From assembly GCF_012328925.1 (NCBI RefSeq), contig NZ_JAAXLS010000006.1, forward strand, positions 209,613 to 273,612: DNA of 64,000 nt. Reading direction: 5' to 3'. Shown here one piece after another: positions 1 to 8,854 of the stretch; the stretch's first letter is position 1, and the number at the start of each line of letters is the position of its first letter. The position numbers were made by a program, and so were the translations under genes. Below the pieces are notes generated by a model. It was not told where the DNA came from, did not search any database, and saw only the letters and a program-made list of their open reading frames with translations. Source of the DNA: Amycolatopsis acididurans. GTDB taxonomy: Bacteria > Actinomycetota > Actinomycetes > Mycobacteriales > Pseudonocardiaceae.

Positions 1-477
1 GTGGCGGGCTCGATCGGGCGGCTGTGCCTCGGTGTGTTCGGCAGCAAACCGCATCCGGACGCGGCCCGCTACGCCGACGCGCTCGGAATCGCGTTGCAGC
101 AGACCAACATCCTGCGCGACATCCGCGAGGACCTCATCAACGGCCGGGTCTATCTGCCCAAGGAGGACCTCGACGCGTTCGGCGTCGAACTCGCGCTGGA
201 CGCCGAGGGCAGGCTGATCGACGCCGACGGCGGGCTGAGCGCCCTGATCCGGCACAGCGGCGCGCGCGCGCGTGAATGGTACGCCGACGGGCTGCGGCTG
301 GCGCCGTTGCTGGACCGGCGCAGCGCCGCGTGCTGTCTCGCGATGGCCGGGATCTACCGCCAGCTGCTGGAACGGATCGCGGAGGCCCCGTCGCTGGTGT
401 TCGACCGCAGGATGTCGCTGTCGGGACGGGAGAAACTGGGCGTGGCGGCGCGAGCGCTGTCGGGGCGGCTCAAGTGA
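1..477 (+). CDS. hpnD: Presqualene diphosphate/squalene synthase HpnD, 3' part only
   Basis: The reading frame is open from the first base and ends at 477, so only the last ~158 residues of a squalene/phytoene synthase are present; family members are about 280-300 residues long. The visible half carries the second aspartate-rich region ([15 protein letters not shown], about residues 31-45) followed by the typical NGRVYLP segment, which binds Mg2+-diphosphate. The GTG at base 1 is internal, not a start. The gene overlaps hpnE by 4 bases and precedes the rest of a hopanoid operon, which favours HpnD (second half-reaction partner in the HpnCDE route to squalene) over a carotenoid phytoene synthase. 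HpnC would lie upstream, outside the window. Confidence 0.85.
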   Translation: MAGSIGRLCLGVFGSKPHPDAARYADALGIALQQTNILRDIREDLINGRVYLPKEDLDAFGVELALDAEGRLIDADGGLSALIRHSGARAREWYADGLRLAPLLDRRSAACCLAMAGIYRQLLERIAEAPSLVFDRRMSLSGREKLGVAARALSGRLK

Positions 478-1808
478 GCCGCAGGGTCGCGGTCGTCGGC
501 GGTGGCCTCGCAGGCATCACCGCGGCCCTGCGCTGCGCGGACGCCGGAATGGACGTGACGCTGCTGGAGGCGCGCAACCACCTCGGCGGACTGACCCATT
601 CGTTCCGCCGCGGCGCGCTGGACGTGGACAACGGGCAGCACGTCTTCCTTCGTTGCTGCACCTCCTATCTGGATTTGCTGCGCCGGCTCGACGTGATGGA
701 CAAGGTGTTCCTGCAGCGCAAGCTCGCGATTCCGGTTCGCTCGCCGAAGCTGTCCGAACCGGCCTGGCTGCGCCGCAACGCGCTGCCTGCGCCGCTTCAT
801 CTGGCGGATTCGGTGCTGATGTACCGTCCGCTCGGTCTCGGCGACCGGATGCGGTTCGCGGGTGCCGCGCTCGCCCTGCGCGGGGTGGACCCGGCCGCGC
901 CGTCCTCGGACGGCCAGTCCTTCGCGGCCTGGTTGTCCGCGCACGGGCAGAGCAAGCAGGCCATCGAGAAGCTGTGGGACCTGGTCGGTATCGCCACGCT
1001 CAACGCGCCCGCGACCGGCGCGTCGCTCGGTCTCGCCGCGACCGTGTTCCAGATCGGCCTGCTGACCGGTGCCGACGCGGCCGACATCGGCTGGTCCAAG
1101 GTGCCGCTGCGGGAACTGCACGGGGATCCGGCCAAGGCGCGGCTGACCGAGGCCGGTGCGCAGGTGCTGCTGGGCACCAAGGTCAGCGGGCTCGGCCGGG
1201 CGAACGGCCGCTGGCGGGTGGCGACGGGGGAGAGCGAGATCGTCGCCGACAGTGTCGTGCTAGCCGTGCCGCCGCCGGTCGCGGAGGCGCTGCTGCCACC
1301 GGAGGGTGTGGACCTTCCGCAGGGCTGGGCGGCCGGGCTCGGCAGCTCGCCGATCGTCAACGTGCACGTGGTGTTCGACCGTGTGACCATGAAGGAGCCG
1401 TTCTTCGCCGCCGTGGACTCGCCCGTGCAGTGGGTGTTCGATCGCACCGCACAGTCCGGTTTGGACAGCGGGCAGTACCTGGCGGTGTCGATGTCGGCGG
1501 CTGACAACCTTATCGACGTCCCGGTGCGGGAGATCCGGGAACTGATGCTGCCCGCACTACGGGAAGTGCTGCCCGCCGCCGGGGACGCCGCCGTGCGCGA
1601 CTTCTTCGTCACACGCGAGCGGCACGCCACTTTCCGCCCGGCGCCGGGGTGTGCGGCGCTGCGTCCGCACGCGGCCACGGCGGCCGAGGGGATCGTGCTC
1701 GCCGGAGCGTGGACGGCGACCGGGTGGCCCGCGACGATGGAGGGCGCCGTGCGCAGCGGCGAAGCGGCCTTCCACGTTCTTACTGGTAGTGAAGGGGAAT
1801 CCGCATGA
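474..1808 (+). CDS. hpnE: HpnE, FAD-dependent squalene-forming desaturase/oxidoreductase
   Basis: This 444-residue protein starts with GTG in a GTGA overlap with hpnD. It begins with a Rossmann FAD motif ([15 protein letters not shown], about residues 5-19) and the [15 protein letters not shown] region typical of phytoene-desaturase-like amine oxidases; the C-terminus has the [21 protein letters not shown] segment that closes the FAD site. In the HpnCDE pathway HpnE converts hydroxysqualene to squalene with a reduced flavin. Context (hpnD upstream, prenyl synthase and squalene-hopene cyclase downstream) supports this over a carotenoid desaturase. A longer upstream in-frame start exists only inside hpnD and would add non-homologous sequence. 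Confidence 0.88.
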   Translation: MSRRVAVVGGGLAGITAALRCADAGMDVTLLEARNHLGGLTHSFRRGALDVDNGQHVFLRCCTSYLDLLRRLDVMDKVFLQRKLAIPVRSPKLSEPAWLRRNALPAPLHLADSVLMYRPLGLGDRMRFAGAALALRGVDPAAPSSDGQSFAAWLSAHGQSKQAIEKLWDLVGIATLNAPATGASLGLAATVFQIGLLTGADAADIGWSKVPLRELHGDPAKARLTEAGAQVLLGTKVSGLGRANGRWRVATGESEIVADSVVLAVPPPVAEALLPPEGVDLPQGWAAGLGSSPIVNVHVVFDRVTMKEPFFAAVDSPVQWVFDRTAQSGLDSGQYLAVSMSAADNLIDVPVREIRELMLPALREVLPAAGDAAVRDFFVTRERHATFRPAPGCAALRPHAATAAEGIVLAGAWTATGWPATMEGAVRSGEAAFHVLTGSEGESA

Positions 1809-2815
1809 CCGCTGTTCTCGACTCCCTGCAGCAGGGCCGGCAGACGATCATGCCCGCGATGCGGGCGGCGCTGGACCGGCTCGATCCCGCCAGTCGCTCG
1901 ATCGCGTACTACCACCTCGGCTGGACCGATTTGGACGGCAACCCCACTTCGGGTGGGGGCAAGGCCGTCCGGCCCGCGCTCGCGCTGCTGTCGGCCGAAG
2001 CGGCCGGCGCGCCACCGGAGACCGGCCTGCCCGGCGCGGTCGCCGTGGAACTGGTGCACAACTTCTCGCTGTTGCACGACGATCTGATGGACGGTGACAC
2101 CGAGCGCAGGCACCGGCCGACGGTGTGGGCGGTCAAGGGTGCGGCCAGCGCGATCCTGACCGGCGACGCGATGCTTTCCCTTGCCCAGGAGGTACTTCTC
2201 GACGGCGACGGGCCCTGCGCGATCGCCGCGGCGCGGCTGCTGGCCGAAGCGACCAACGAGCTGATCCGCGGCCAGGTGCTCGATGTCGCGTTCGAACAGC
2301 GGGGCGACGTCACGCTCGACGAGTGTCTCGACATGGCCGCGGGCAAGACCGGCGCACTGCTGTCGGCGAGCACCGCCATCGGGGCCGTGCTCGCCGGTGC
2401 TCCACAAGGGACGGTCAACGCGCTCGCCGGTTTCGGCGCGGACCTGGGACTGGCCTTCCAGCTCGTGGACGACGTGCTCGGCATCTGGGGAGATCCGGCG
2501 ACCACCGGGAAACCGGTGTACTCCGATCTGCGTGCGCGCAAGAAGAGTCTTCCGGTCACGTACTCGGTCACTCACGGCGGTGCCCTTGGCCGCGAGCTCG
2601 CCGAATGGCTGGCCCGGCCCGAGGCTCCCGGCGAGGAGTCGGTGCGGCACGCGGCCGAGCTCGTGGAGCAGGCCGGTGGCCGGAAATGGGCGCTGGAGGA
2701 GGCATACCGGCGCATGGCATCGGGTCGGCAGAAGCTCGAAGAGGCGCGGATCCCCGACCGGGCAATGGCTGAGCTGCTCTCACTGGGGCAGTTCATCGTC
2801 ACGAGGGAGGCTTGA
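1805..2815 (+). CDS. Polyprenyl (probably farnesyl) diphosphate synthase
   Basis: This 336-residue trans-isoprenyl diphosphate synthase makes an allylic prenyl diphosphate from IPP, probably FPP for hopanoid synthesis. It has a first aspartate-rich motif (LLHDDLMDGD, about residues 90-99) with the usual RRHRPT stretch after it, and a second one (FQLVDDVLGIWGD, about residues 218-230). The length is normal. Its ATG lies in an ATGA overlap with hpnE, and its stop shares one base with the start of shc, so translation is likely coupled. Hopanoid clusters of Streptomyces carry an equivalent gene at this place. Chain length cannot be fixed from sequence alone; FPP is inferred from context. Confidence 0.88.
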   Translation: MTAVLDSLQQGRQTIMPAMRAALDRLDPASRSIAYYHLGWTDLDGNPTSGGGKAVRPALALLSAEAAGAPPETGLPGAVAVELVHNFSLLHDDLMDGDTERRHRPTVWAVKGAASAILTGDAMLSLAQEVLLDGDGPCAIAAARLLAEATNELIRGQVLDVAFEQRGDVTLDECLDMAAGKTGALLSASTAIGAVLAGAPQGTVNALAGFGADLGLAFQLVDDVLGIWGDPATTGKPVYSDLRARKKSLPVTYSVTHGGALGRELAEWLARPEAPGEESVRHAAELVEQAGGRKWALEEAYRRMASGRQKLEEARIPDRAMAELLSLGQFIVTREA

Positions 2816-4710
2816 TGACTCAGATCGCTGAAACACCTGCCACCGTTGCGAGTCCGCAGCACACGCTCGAGCGTGCCGTCGCGCACCTGAAGAGCCTGCA
2901 GGAAGCCGGTGGCTGGTGGAAAGGCGAACTGGAGACCAACGTCACGATGGACGCCGAGGACCTGCTGCTGCGCGAGTTCCTGGGCATCCGCACCGCCGCC
3001 GAGACCGAGCAGGCCGCCCGGTGGATCCGCTCGCAGCAGCGGGAGGACGGCACCTGGGCCACGTTCTACGGCGGGCCGGGGGAGCTGTCCACGACGATCG
3101 AGGCCTGGGTCGCGCTGCGGCTGGCCGGTGACTCGCCGGACGCGCCGCACATGCGCGCGGCGCAGGAGTTCGTGCTCGCCAGCGGCGGGCTGGAGGGCAG
3201 CCGGGTGTTCACCCGGATCTGGCTGGCGCTGTTCGGCTTGTGGTCCTGGGACGATCTGCCCAACATGCCGCCGGAGCTGATCTTCCTGCCGTCGTGGTTC
3301 CCGCTCAACGTCTACGACTGGGGCTGCTGGGCGCGCCAGACCGTGGTGCCGCTGACGATCGTCGCGACGTTGCGCCCGGTCCGCCCGCTTCCGTTCGGAG
3401 TGGACGAGCTGCGCACCGGCAAGCGTCCGAAGCAGACGATCACACCGTGGACCTGGTCCGGTGCCTTCCACTACCTGGACAAGGCACTGCACACCTACGC
3501 GAAGCTGCCGGTGAAACCGTTGCGGGGCCTGGCGATGAAACAGGCCGCGGAATGGATTCTCGCGCGGCAGGAGGCCGACGGCTCGTGGGGCGGCATCCAG
3601 CCGCCGTGGGTGTACTCGCTGCTGGCGCTGCACCTGCTGGGCTATTCGATGGAGCATCCGGCGATCCGCGCGGGTCTGGAAGGACTGGAAGGCTTCATCA
3701 TCCGCGAGGAGACACCGGACGGTGTGGTGCGGCGGCTGGAGGCCTGTCAGTCGCCGGTGTGGGACACCGGGCTCGCCGTCACGGCGCTGCGCGACGCGGG
3801 CGTGCCCGACGACGATCCGGCGGTGCTCAAGGCCGCGGACTGGCTGCTCGGGGAGGAGATCCGGGCGACCGGCGACTGGTCCGTGCGGCGGCCCGCCACG
3901 CCGCCGGGAGGCTGGGCTTTCGAGTTCGCCAACGACGTCTATCCCGACACCGACGACACGGCCGAGGTGGTGCTGGCGTTGCGCCGCGCCGCGCATCCCG
4001 ACCAGCCGCGGCTCAAGGATGCGATCGACCGTGCGGTCACGTGGCTGCAGGGCATGCAGTCCGCGGACGGCGGCTGGGGCGCCTTCGACGCCGACAACAC
4101 CCGCACGCTGACCACGCAGCTGCCGTTCTGTGACTTCGGCGCGGTGATCGACCCGCCGTCGGCCGATGTCACCGCGCACGTGGTGGAGATGCTCGCGGTG
4201 GAAGGACTCGCGGGCACCAGGGAATGCCGGCGCGGCGTGCGGTGGCTGCTGCGCGCGCAGGAGAAAGACGGCTCCTGGTTCGGCCGGTGGGGCGCCAACC
4301 ACCTCTACGGCACGGGCGCGGCGGTGCCCGCGCTGGTCGCGGCCGGGGTCCCGCCGACCGCGCCGGAGATCCGCAGGGCGGTGGCCTGGCTGGCCGGACA
4401 CCAGAACGCCGACGGCGGGTGGGGCGAGGACCTGCGGTCCTACCGCGATCCCGAGTGGATCGGCGTCGGCGCGTCCACCGCTTCGCAGACGGCGTGGGCG
4501 TTGATGGCGCTGCTCGCCGCCGGGGAGCGCGGATCGTCCACTGTGGAGCGCGGGGTGCGATGGCTGGCCGAGACGCAGCGGGAGGACGGTGGCTGGGACG
4601 AGCCGCAGTTCACCGGTACCGGTTTCCCCGGTGACTTCTACATCAACTACCACCTGTACCGGCTGGTCTTCCCGATCTCGGCGCTGGGACGCTATGTGGA
4701 GGGCTCATGA
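2815..4710 (+). CDS. shc: Squalene-hopene cyclase
   Basis: The 631-residue protein cyclises squalene to hopene/hopanol at the membrane. The catalytic DXDD acid motif is present as D378-T-D380-D381. Several QW repeats are visible (QREDGTW, QEADGSWGG, QSADGGWGAF, QEKDGSWFGRW, QNADGGWGE, QREDGGWDEPQFTGTGFP), as expected for the two alpha/alpha barrel domains. The C-terminus ends with the conserved FYINYHLYRLVFP segment. The ATG at 2815 follows GGGAGG with good spacing and overlaps the stop of the prenyl synthase by one base; a TTG three bases earlier is possible. Length and all key motifs are intact, so the enzyme looks functional. Confidence 0.96.
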   Translation: MTQIAETPATVASPQHTLERAVAHLKSLQEAGGWWKGELETNVTMDAEDLLLREFLGIRTAAETEQAARWIRSQQREDGTWATFYGGPGELSTTIEAWVALRLAGDSPDAPHMRAAQEFVLASGGLEGSRVFTRIWLALFGLWSWDDLPNMPPELIFLPSWFPLNVYDWGCWARQTVVPLTIVATLRPVRPLPFGVDELRTGKRPKQTITPWTWSGAFHYLDKALHTYAKLPVKPLRGLAMKQAAEWILARQEADGSWGGIQPPWVYSLLALHLLGYSMEHPAIRAGLEGLEGFIIREETPDGVVRRLEACQSPVWDTGLAVTALRDAGVPDDDPAVLKAADWLLGEEIRATGDWSVRRPATPPGGWAFEFANDVYPDTDDTAEVVLALRRAAHPDQPRLKDAIDRAVTWLQGMQSADGGWGAFDADNTRTLTTQLPFCDFGAVIDPPSADVTAHVVEMLAVEGLAGTRECRRGVRWLLRAQEKDGSWFGRWGANHLYGTGAAVPALVAAGVPPTAPEIRRAVAWLAGHQNADGGWGEDLRSYRDPEWIGVGASTASQTAWALMALLAAGERGSSTVERGVRWLAETQREDGGWDEPQFTGTGFPGDFYINYHLYRLVFPISALGRYVEGS

Positions 4711-6179
4711 CTGGTGTGGTGTGTGCGCCGATGTACGTCGAGGCGGCCGCGTTGCGGGCGCCCGGCGTGCGGGTGCTGCACACGGGAATGGGGCCGCGGC
4801 GCGCCGCGGAGTCGGCGAGCCGCTTCAAAAGCGGCACCCCGATTCTGGTCGCGGGGGTCGCCGGCGGGGTGACCGAAAGCGTACGGCCCGGTGATCTGGT
4901 CGTGGCGACGGAGATCGACGGACCGGACGGCCCGATCTCCTTGCCTTCGGCGCCGCTGCTGGCGGCGAGTCTGCGCCGGCTCGGGTTGACGGTCCACTTG
5001 GGACCGATCGCCTCCTCGGAGGCGCTCGTCGATGGCGCGGATCGCACCCGGTTCGCCGAGCGGGGTGCGCTCGCGGTCGACATGGAGTCCGCGCAGTTCG
5101 CGTCGGTACCCGGTCCGCTGGCCGTGGTCCGCACCATTGTGGACACTCCGGAACATCCGTTGTTGCGGCCCGGCACGGTGTTGCGCGGTATCGGCGGGCT
5201 GCGGTCACTGCGCGCCGCCACGCCGGTGCTGCGCGAGTGGTGCGAGGCGGCGGGGCCGGGCGAGATCCTTCTGGCCAGTCCCCGGTCGTTCTGCGCCGGG
5301 GTGGACCGTGCGATCGAGATCGTGGAACGTGCGCTGGAACGGTACGGGGCGCCGGTGTACGTGCGGCGCCAGATCGTGCACAACGCGCATGTCGTGCGGC
5401 GGCTGGAAGGCATGGGTGCGGTGTTCGTGCAGGAGGTCGAGGAGGTACCGGCGGGTGCCACGACGGTCCTCGCCGCGCACGGGGTCGCGCCCGCCGTGCG
5501 CGAGGCCGCGGCCGAACGCGACCTGAAGGTGATCGACGCGACGTGCCCGCTGGTCACCAAGGTGCACAACGAGGTCCGGCGGTACAGCTCCCGCGGTGAC
5601 ACGGTGTTCCTCATCGGGCACGCCGATCACGAGGAGGTCGAGGGAACCGTCGGGGAGGCGCCGGACAGCGTCGTCGTGGTGGAGGACGCCTCCGCGGCCG
5701 CGCACGTGCAGGTGCCGGATCCGCGACGGGTGGCCTACGCGATGCAGACAACACTCGCGGTGGACGAGGCGGAGGAGATCGCTTCGGTGCTGCGTAAGCG
5801 CTTTCCCGCGATGTCCGCGCCGCGGCGCGACGACATCTGTTACGCCACGACGAACCGGCAGCGCGCCATCCGCGCGGTCGCCGACAACGCCGACCTCGTG
5901 CTCGTGGTCGGCTCGACCAACTCGTCCAACTCCAAACGGCTGGTCGAGGTGGCACAGCGGCAGGGTGCGCGTGCGCACCTGGTCGACGATGTGTCCGAAG
6001 TGGACCTGCGATGGCTGGCAGGTGCCCGCACCATCGGGATCACGGCGGGGGCTTCGGCACCGCCGCATCTGGTCGAGGAACTGACCGGATGCCTCGCCGG
6101 GATGGGCCGCAACTCGGTGCGGGACACGCAGGTCGCCGACGAAGACGTTCGATTCACACTACCCCGGGAGGTGGGATAA
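4707..6179 (+). CDS. hpnG-ispH: Fusion protein: HpnG-like nucleosidase/phosphorylase + IspH (HMBPP reductase)
   Basis: One uninterrupted 490-residue frame joins two enzymes. Residues 1 to ~180 resemble the MTA/SAH-nucleosidase fold used by HpnG (VLHTGMGP at 24-30, ILVAGVAGGV, and AVDMESAQF around 123-131), which removes adenine from adenosylhopane. Residues ~185-470 are a complete IspH: cluster cysteines C196, C280 and C378; H225 and H308; E310; and the STNSSNSKR substrate loop (S403, N405). IspH reduces HMBPP to IPP/DMAPP, the last step of the MEP pathway. The start overlaps shc (ATGA) and hpnH follows after 3 bases. No stop, start or frameshift lies near the junction, so the fusion is unlikely to be a sequencing artefact. 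The nucleosidase half is short for its family. Confidence 0.9.
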   Translation: MTGVVCAPMYVEAAALRAPGVRVLHTGMGPRRAAESASRFKSGTPILVAGVAGGVTESVRPGDLVVATEIDGPDGPISLPSAPLLAASLRRLGLTVHLGPIASSEALVDGADRTRFAERGALAVDMESAQFASVPGPLAVVRTIVDTPEHPLLRPGTVLRGIGGLRSLRAATPVLREWCEAAGPGEILLASPRSFCAGVDRAIEIVERALERYGAPVYVRRQIVHNAHVVRRLEGMGAVFVQEVEEVPAGATTVLAAHGVAPAVREAAAERDLKVIDATCPLVTKVHNEVRRYSSRGDTVFLIGHADHEEVEGTVGEAPDSVVVVEDASAAAHVQVPDPRRVAYAMQTTLAVDEAEEIASVLRKRFPAMSAPRRDDICYATTNRQRAIRAVADNADLVLVVGSTNSSNSKRLVEVAQRQGARAHLVDDVSEVDLRWLAGARTIGITAGASAPPHLVEELTGCLAGMGRNSVRDTQVADEDVRFTLPREVG

Positions 6180-6182
6180 GAC

Positions 6183-7187
6183 ATGGGTATGCCGTTACGG
6201 CAGTCCATCAGGCTGGGGATGTTCCTGGCCAAGCAGAAGCTGCTCCGCAAGGAGAAGTACGCGATCCTGGTGGAGCTGGAGCCGCTGTTCGCGTGCAACC
6301 TGAAATGCGGTGGCTGCGGCAAGATCCAGCAGCCCGCGCACCTGCTCAAGCAGCGGATGCCGGTGCAGCAGGCGGTCGGTGCCGTGGAGGAGAGCGGCGC
6401 GCCGATGGTGTCGATCGCCGGTGGCGAGCCGCTGATGCATCCGCAGATCCACGAGATCACGCGGATCCTGCTGGAGCGCAACAAGATCGTGTTTCTGTGC
6501 ACGAACGCGCTGCTGCTGCCCAAGCACATCCACAAGTTCAAGCCGCACCCGAACTTCACGTGGATGGTGCACATCGACGGCCTCGAGGACAAGCACGACG
6601 CGTCGGTGCGCAAGGAAGGCGGTTTCCAGCAGGCCGTCGAGGCGATCAGGCTGGCGCAGTCCAAGGGCTTCAAGGTGATGACGAACACGACGTTCTTCAA
6701 CACCGACAGCCCGCAGGACGTGATCGACGTGCTCGACTACCTCAACGACGAGGTCAAGGTCGACAACATGCAGATCTCGCCCGGCTACGCGTACGAGAAG
6801 GCGCCGGACCAGGAAAGCTTCCTGGGCGTGCAGCAGAGCCGCGAGCTGTTCAAGAAGGCGTTCGCCGAGGGGCGCCGCAAGAAGTGGCGGCTCAACCACT
6901 CGCCGGTGTTCCTGGACTTCATCGAGGGCAAGCGGGATCTCGAGTGCACGCCGTGGGGTATCCCGTCGTACTCGCTGCTGGGCTGGCAGCGGCCGTGCTA
7001 CCTGCTCGACGACGGCTACGCCAAGACCTGGCGCGAGCTGATCGAGGAGACCGACTGGGACAAGTTCGGCCGCGGCAAGGACCCGCGCTGTGCCAACTGC
7101 ATGGCCCACTGCGGTTATGAACCAACGGCGGTCATCGCCACCACCGGATCGCTGAAGGAAACCATCCGCGCAGCGGTGAGCGTCTGA
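6183..7187 (+). CDS. hpnH: HpnH, radical SAM adenosyl-hopene transferase
   Basis: This 334-residue radical SAM enzyme links the 5'-deoxyadenosyl group of SAM to hopene, giving adenosylhopane, the first step of bacteriohopanepolyol side-chain synthesis. The [4Fe-4S] motif is Cx3Cx2C (C38, C42, C45 in ACNLKCGGCGKIQQ). Further motifs are SIAGGEPLMHP and a C-terminal cysteine-rich tail (CANCMAHCGYEPTAV) as in the SPASM-like tail of HpnH. It begins 3 bases after hpnG-ispH behind GGGAGG. It is the last gene of the operon within the window: ispG, dxs and hpnO, which follow hpnH in Streptomyces clusters, are not present here. Confidence 0.94.
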   Translation: MGMPLRQSIRLGMFLAKQKLLRKEKYAILVELEPLFACNLKCGGCGKIQQPAHLLKQRMPVQQAVGAVEESGAPMVSIAGGEPLMHPQIHEITRILLERNKIVFLCTNALLLPKHIHKFKPHPNFTWMVHIDGLEDKHDASVRKEGGFQQAVEAIRLAQSKGFKVMTNTTFFNTDSPQDVIDVLDYLNDEVKVDNMQISPGYAYEKAPDQESFLGVQQSRELFKKAFAEGRRKKWRLNHSPVFLDFIEGKRDLECTPWGIPSYSLLGWQRPCYLLDDGYAKTWRELIEETDWDKFGRGKDPRCANCMAHCGYEPTAVIATTGSLKETIRAAVSV

Positions 7188-7230
7188 CCGGAAAGCAAGG
7201 CACAACAGGAAAACGAAGCCGGCGGGATGA

Positions 7231-7247
7231 CCGCACCTGCGGTGCGG
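7231..7247 (+). terminator. Hairpin downstream of hpnH, possible terminator
   Basis: CCGCACC and GGTGCGG form a perfect 7 bp stem with a 3-base loop, 43 bases after the hpnH stop. No T-run follows, so it may act as an actinobacterial stem-only terminator or only as an RNA 3' end stabiliser. The remaining 7188-7450 gap before the convergent quinone reductase shows no convincing gene. Confidence 0.4.
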
Positions 7248-7450
7248 CGCTGCCCTGAACCGGCGCCGGGTCGCTCGGCGGCGGTTCGGTCGTCGGCCGC
7301 CGGTAACCTCCTCCACCCCGATCCGCTGATCGTTGTACGCCGCGTTGTCCGGCTGAGGATCGGGGCGGGGGAGGCCTGGCGTGTGCTCGGCCTCGCCGTC
7401 GTTGCCGCTGCCTGCGTCTGCGTCCCGGGTGGTGTGGTCAGCGCGTTCGT

Positions 7451-8422
7451 TCAGGGCAGCAGCAGAAGCTTCCCGGTGGTGCGACGGCCCTGGAGGTCTT
7501 CGTGGGCCTTGCGAGCGTCGGCGAGCGGGTACCTGCCTCCGATGCGGACTTTGAGCGAACCGTCCTGGACGGCGGCGAACAGTTCCCCGAAGCGCCAGTC
7601 GATTTCCTCGCGGGTTCGCACATAGTGCGCGCTGGTGGGGCGGGTCAGGTAAACCGAACCGGCCGCGTTGAGGCGCTGCGGGTCCACCGGCGGCACCGGG
7701 CCACTGGACGCGCCGAACAGCACGAGGAAGCCGCGCACGGCGAGGCTTGCCAGGCTGCCGTCGAAGGTCGTCTTGCCGACGCCGTCGTAAACGGCCGCGA
7801 CACCTTCGCCGTCGGTGAGTTCACGGGTGGCCTCGGCGAAGTCCACCTGGTCGTACCGGATGACCTCGTCGGCGCCGGCCTCGCGCGCCAGTTGTTCCTT
7901 CTCCTCCGTCGACACCGTGCCGATGACGCGCGCACCCCGTGCCTTCGCGAGCTGTACCAGCAGCAGGCCGACACCGCCGGCCGCGGCGTGCACCAGGATC
8001 GTGTCGCCCTCCTTGACCGCATACGTCGACCGGACGAGGTAGTGCGCGGTCACGCCCTGCAGCATCGTCGCGGCGGCGGTCTCGTCGGGCACACCATCCG
8101 GCACGTGCACCGCGATCTTCGCCGGGACGAGGGCGCGCTGGGCGTAACCACCGAGATGCCCCTGCCACGCCACGCGATCCCCGGGCCGGAATCCGCTCAC
8201 GTCCGGGCCCACCGCGGCGATGGTGCCCGCGCCCTCCATGCCGAGGGTGAGCGGCAGGTCCAGTTTGTACAGGCCGCTGCGGTGATAGGTGTCGATGTAG
8301 TTCACGCCCGCGGCCGCGACGTCGACCAGCAGCTCGCCGGGACCCGGATCGCCGGGATCGACGTCGGCGACCTCCAGCACCTCGGGACCGCCGGTCTGCC
8401 GGATACGTACTGCCGTGGGCAT
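7451..8422 (-). CDS. NADPH:quinone oxidoreductase, zinc-free MDR family
   Basis: This 323-residue medium-chain reductase lacks the structural zinc cysteines of alcohol dehydrogenases and resembles QOR: the N-terminal GroES-like part (VDVAAAGVNYIDTYHRSGLYK) is followed by a Rossmann NADPH site (ILVHAAAGGVGLLLVQLAKARGA). It reduces quinones or enals with NADPH in the cytosol. The ATG at 8422 follows GAGGAGGA, which decides the start over longer upstream frames. It is divergent from the small gene at 8501 and convergent with the hopanoid operon. No operon partner is visible. The substrate is unknown. Confidence 0.88.
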   Translation of the reverse strand: MPTAVRIRQTGGPEVLEVADVDPGDPGPGELLVDVAAAGVNYIDTYHRSGLYKLDLPLTLGMEGAGTIAAVGPDVSGFRPGDRVAWQGHLGGYAQRALVPAKIAVHVPDGVPDETAAATMLQGVTAHYLVRSTYAVKEGDTILVHAAAGGVGLLLVQLAKARGARVIGTVSTEEKEQLAREAGADEVIRYDQVDFAEATRELTDGEGVAAVYDGVGKTTFDGSLASLAVRGFLVLFGASSGPVPPVDPQRLNAAGSVYLTRPTSAHYVRTREEIDWRFGELFAAVQDGSLKVRIGGRYPLADARKAHEDLQGRRTTGKLLLLP

Positions 8423-8488
8423 CTGTCCTCCTCGTGTTCGCCGTCTACCCGTACCAAGTCTCACACCGCACAAGTCGTTCCGCGTACC

Positions 8489-8494
8489 TAAGAT
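8489..8494 (+). promoter_or_regulatory. -10 element of a leaderless promoter
   Basis: TAAGAT ends six bases before the GTG at 8501, the spacing expected when transcription starts on the start codon itself. No ribosome binding site precedes that GTG. No clear -35 element is seen. Confidence 0.5.
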
Positions 8495-8500
8495 GCCCAC

Positions 8501-8824
8501 GTGGCTGAAAACAACGAGACACCCTCGACCGAGAACACCCCGACCGCCAAGCAGGTCGCCGCGGCGCGACGCTTCGTCGCGCAGCACGGCAAGCCGTCGA
8601 AGGCCGTGGTCGAGAACATCGGCCGGGTGGGCGCACGCGTGGTGCTCGTCGGCAAGGACGGCGCGCTGGGCGATGTGATCGTCAAGGGCCCGGCCGCCGG
8701 TGAGGCGCTGGTCGAGGCCGTCGAGGATCTCGAAACGGCCGAATGGGACGCCGCGACCGTCGGCGCGACCGTGATCGGGGCCGCGCACCGGCGCCGCATG
8801 GCCGGACCGCGGGCGCGCCGGTAA
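8501..8824 (+). CDS. Small conserved actinobacterial protein of unknown function
   Basis: A 107-residue soluble protein starts with GTG at the expected +1 of a leaderless promoter. The first ~18 residues are polar and low-complexity (AENNETPSTENTPTAKQ), then a compact alpha/beta-like region follows (FVAQHGKPSKAVVENIGR, VGARVVLVGKDGALGDVIV, VEAVEDLETAEWDAATVGA) and a basic tail (HRRRMAGPRARR). There is no signal peptide or membrane segment. I recognise the pattern as a conserved hypothetical of Actinobacteria but cannot assign a function. It stands alone, divergent from the quinone reductase and convergent with the desaturase. Confidence 0.75.
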   Translation: MAENNETPSTENTPTAKQVAAARRFVAQHGKPSKAVVENIGRVGARVVLVGKDGALGDVIVKGPAAGEALVEAVEDLETAEWDAATVGATVIGAAHRRRMAGPRARR

Positions 8825-8854
8825 GGACGCCGCGCCCGCTGGTGGCCGCTGCGG

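Noticed and set aside
2572..4653. Open 693-residue frame on the minus strand antisense to shc and the prenyl synthase
   Set aside because: Arg/Gly/His/Pro-rich product without any motif; it is the usual antisense shadow of a GC-rich gene. The same applies to the frames at 797-2650, 40018-41961 (+) and 42062-43858 (+).
7227..7625. 132-residue plus-strand frame between hpnH and the quinone reductase
   Set aside because: Its second half is antisense to the quinone reductase and the first half has no recognisable features; it starts beside the hpnH terminator-like hairpin.
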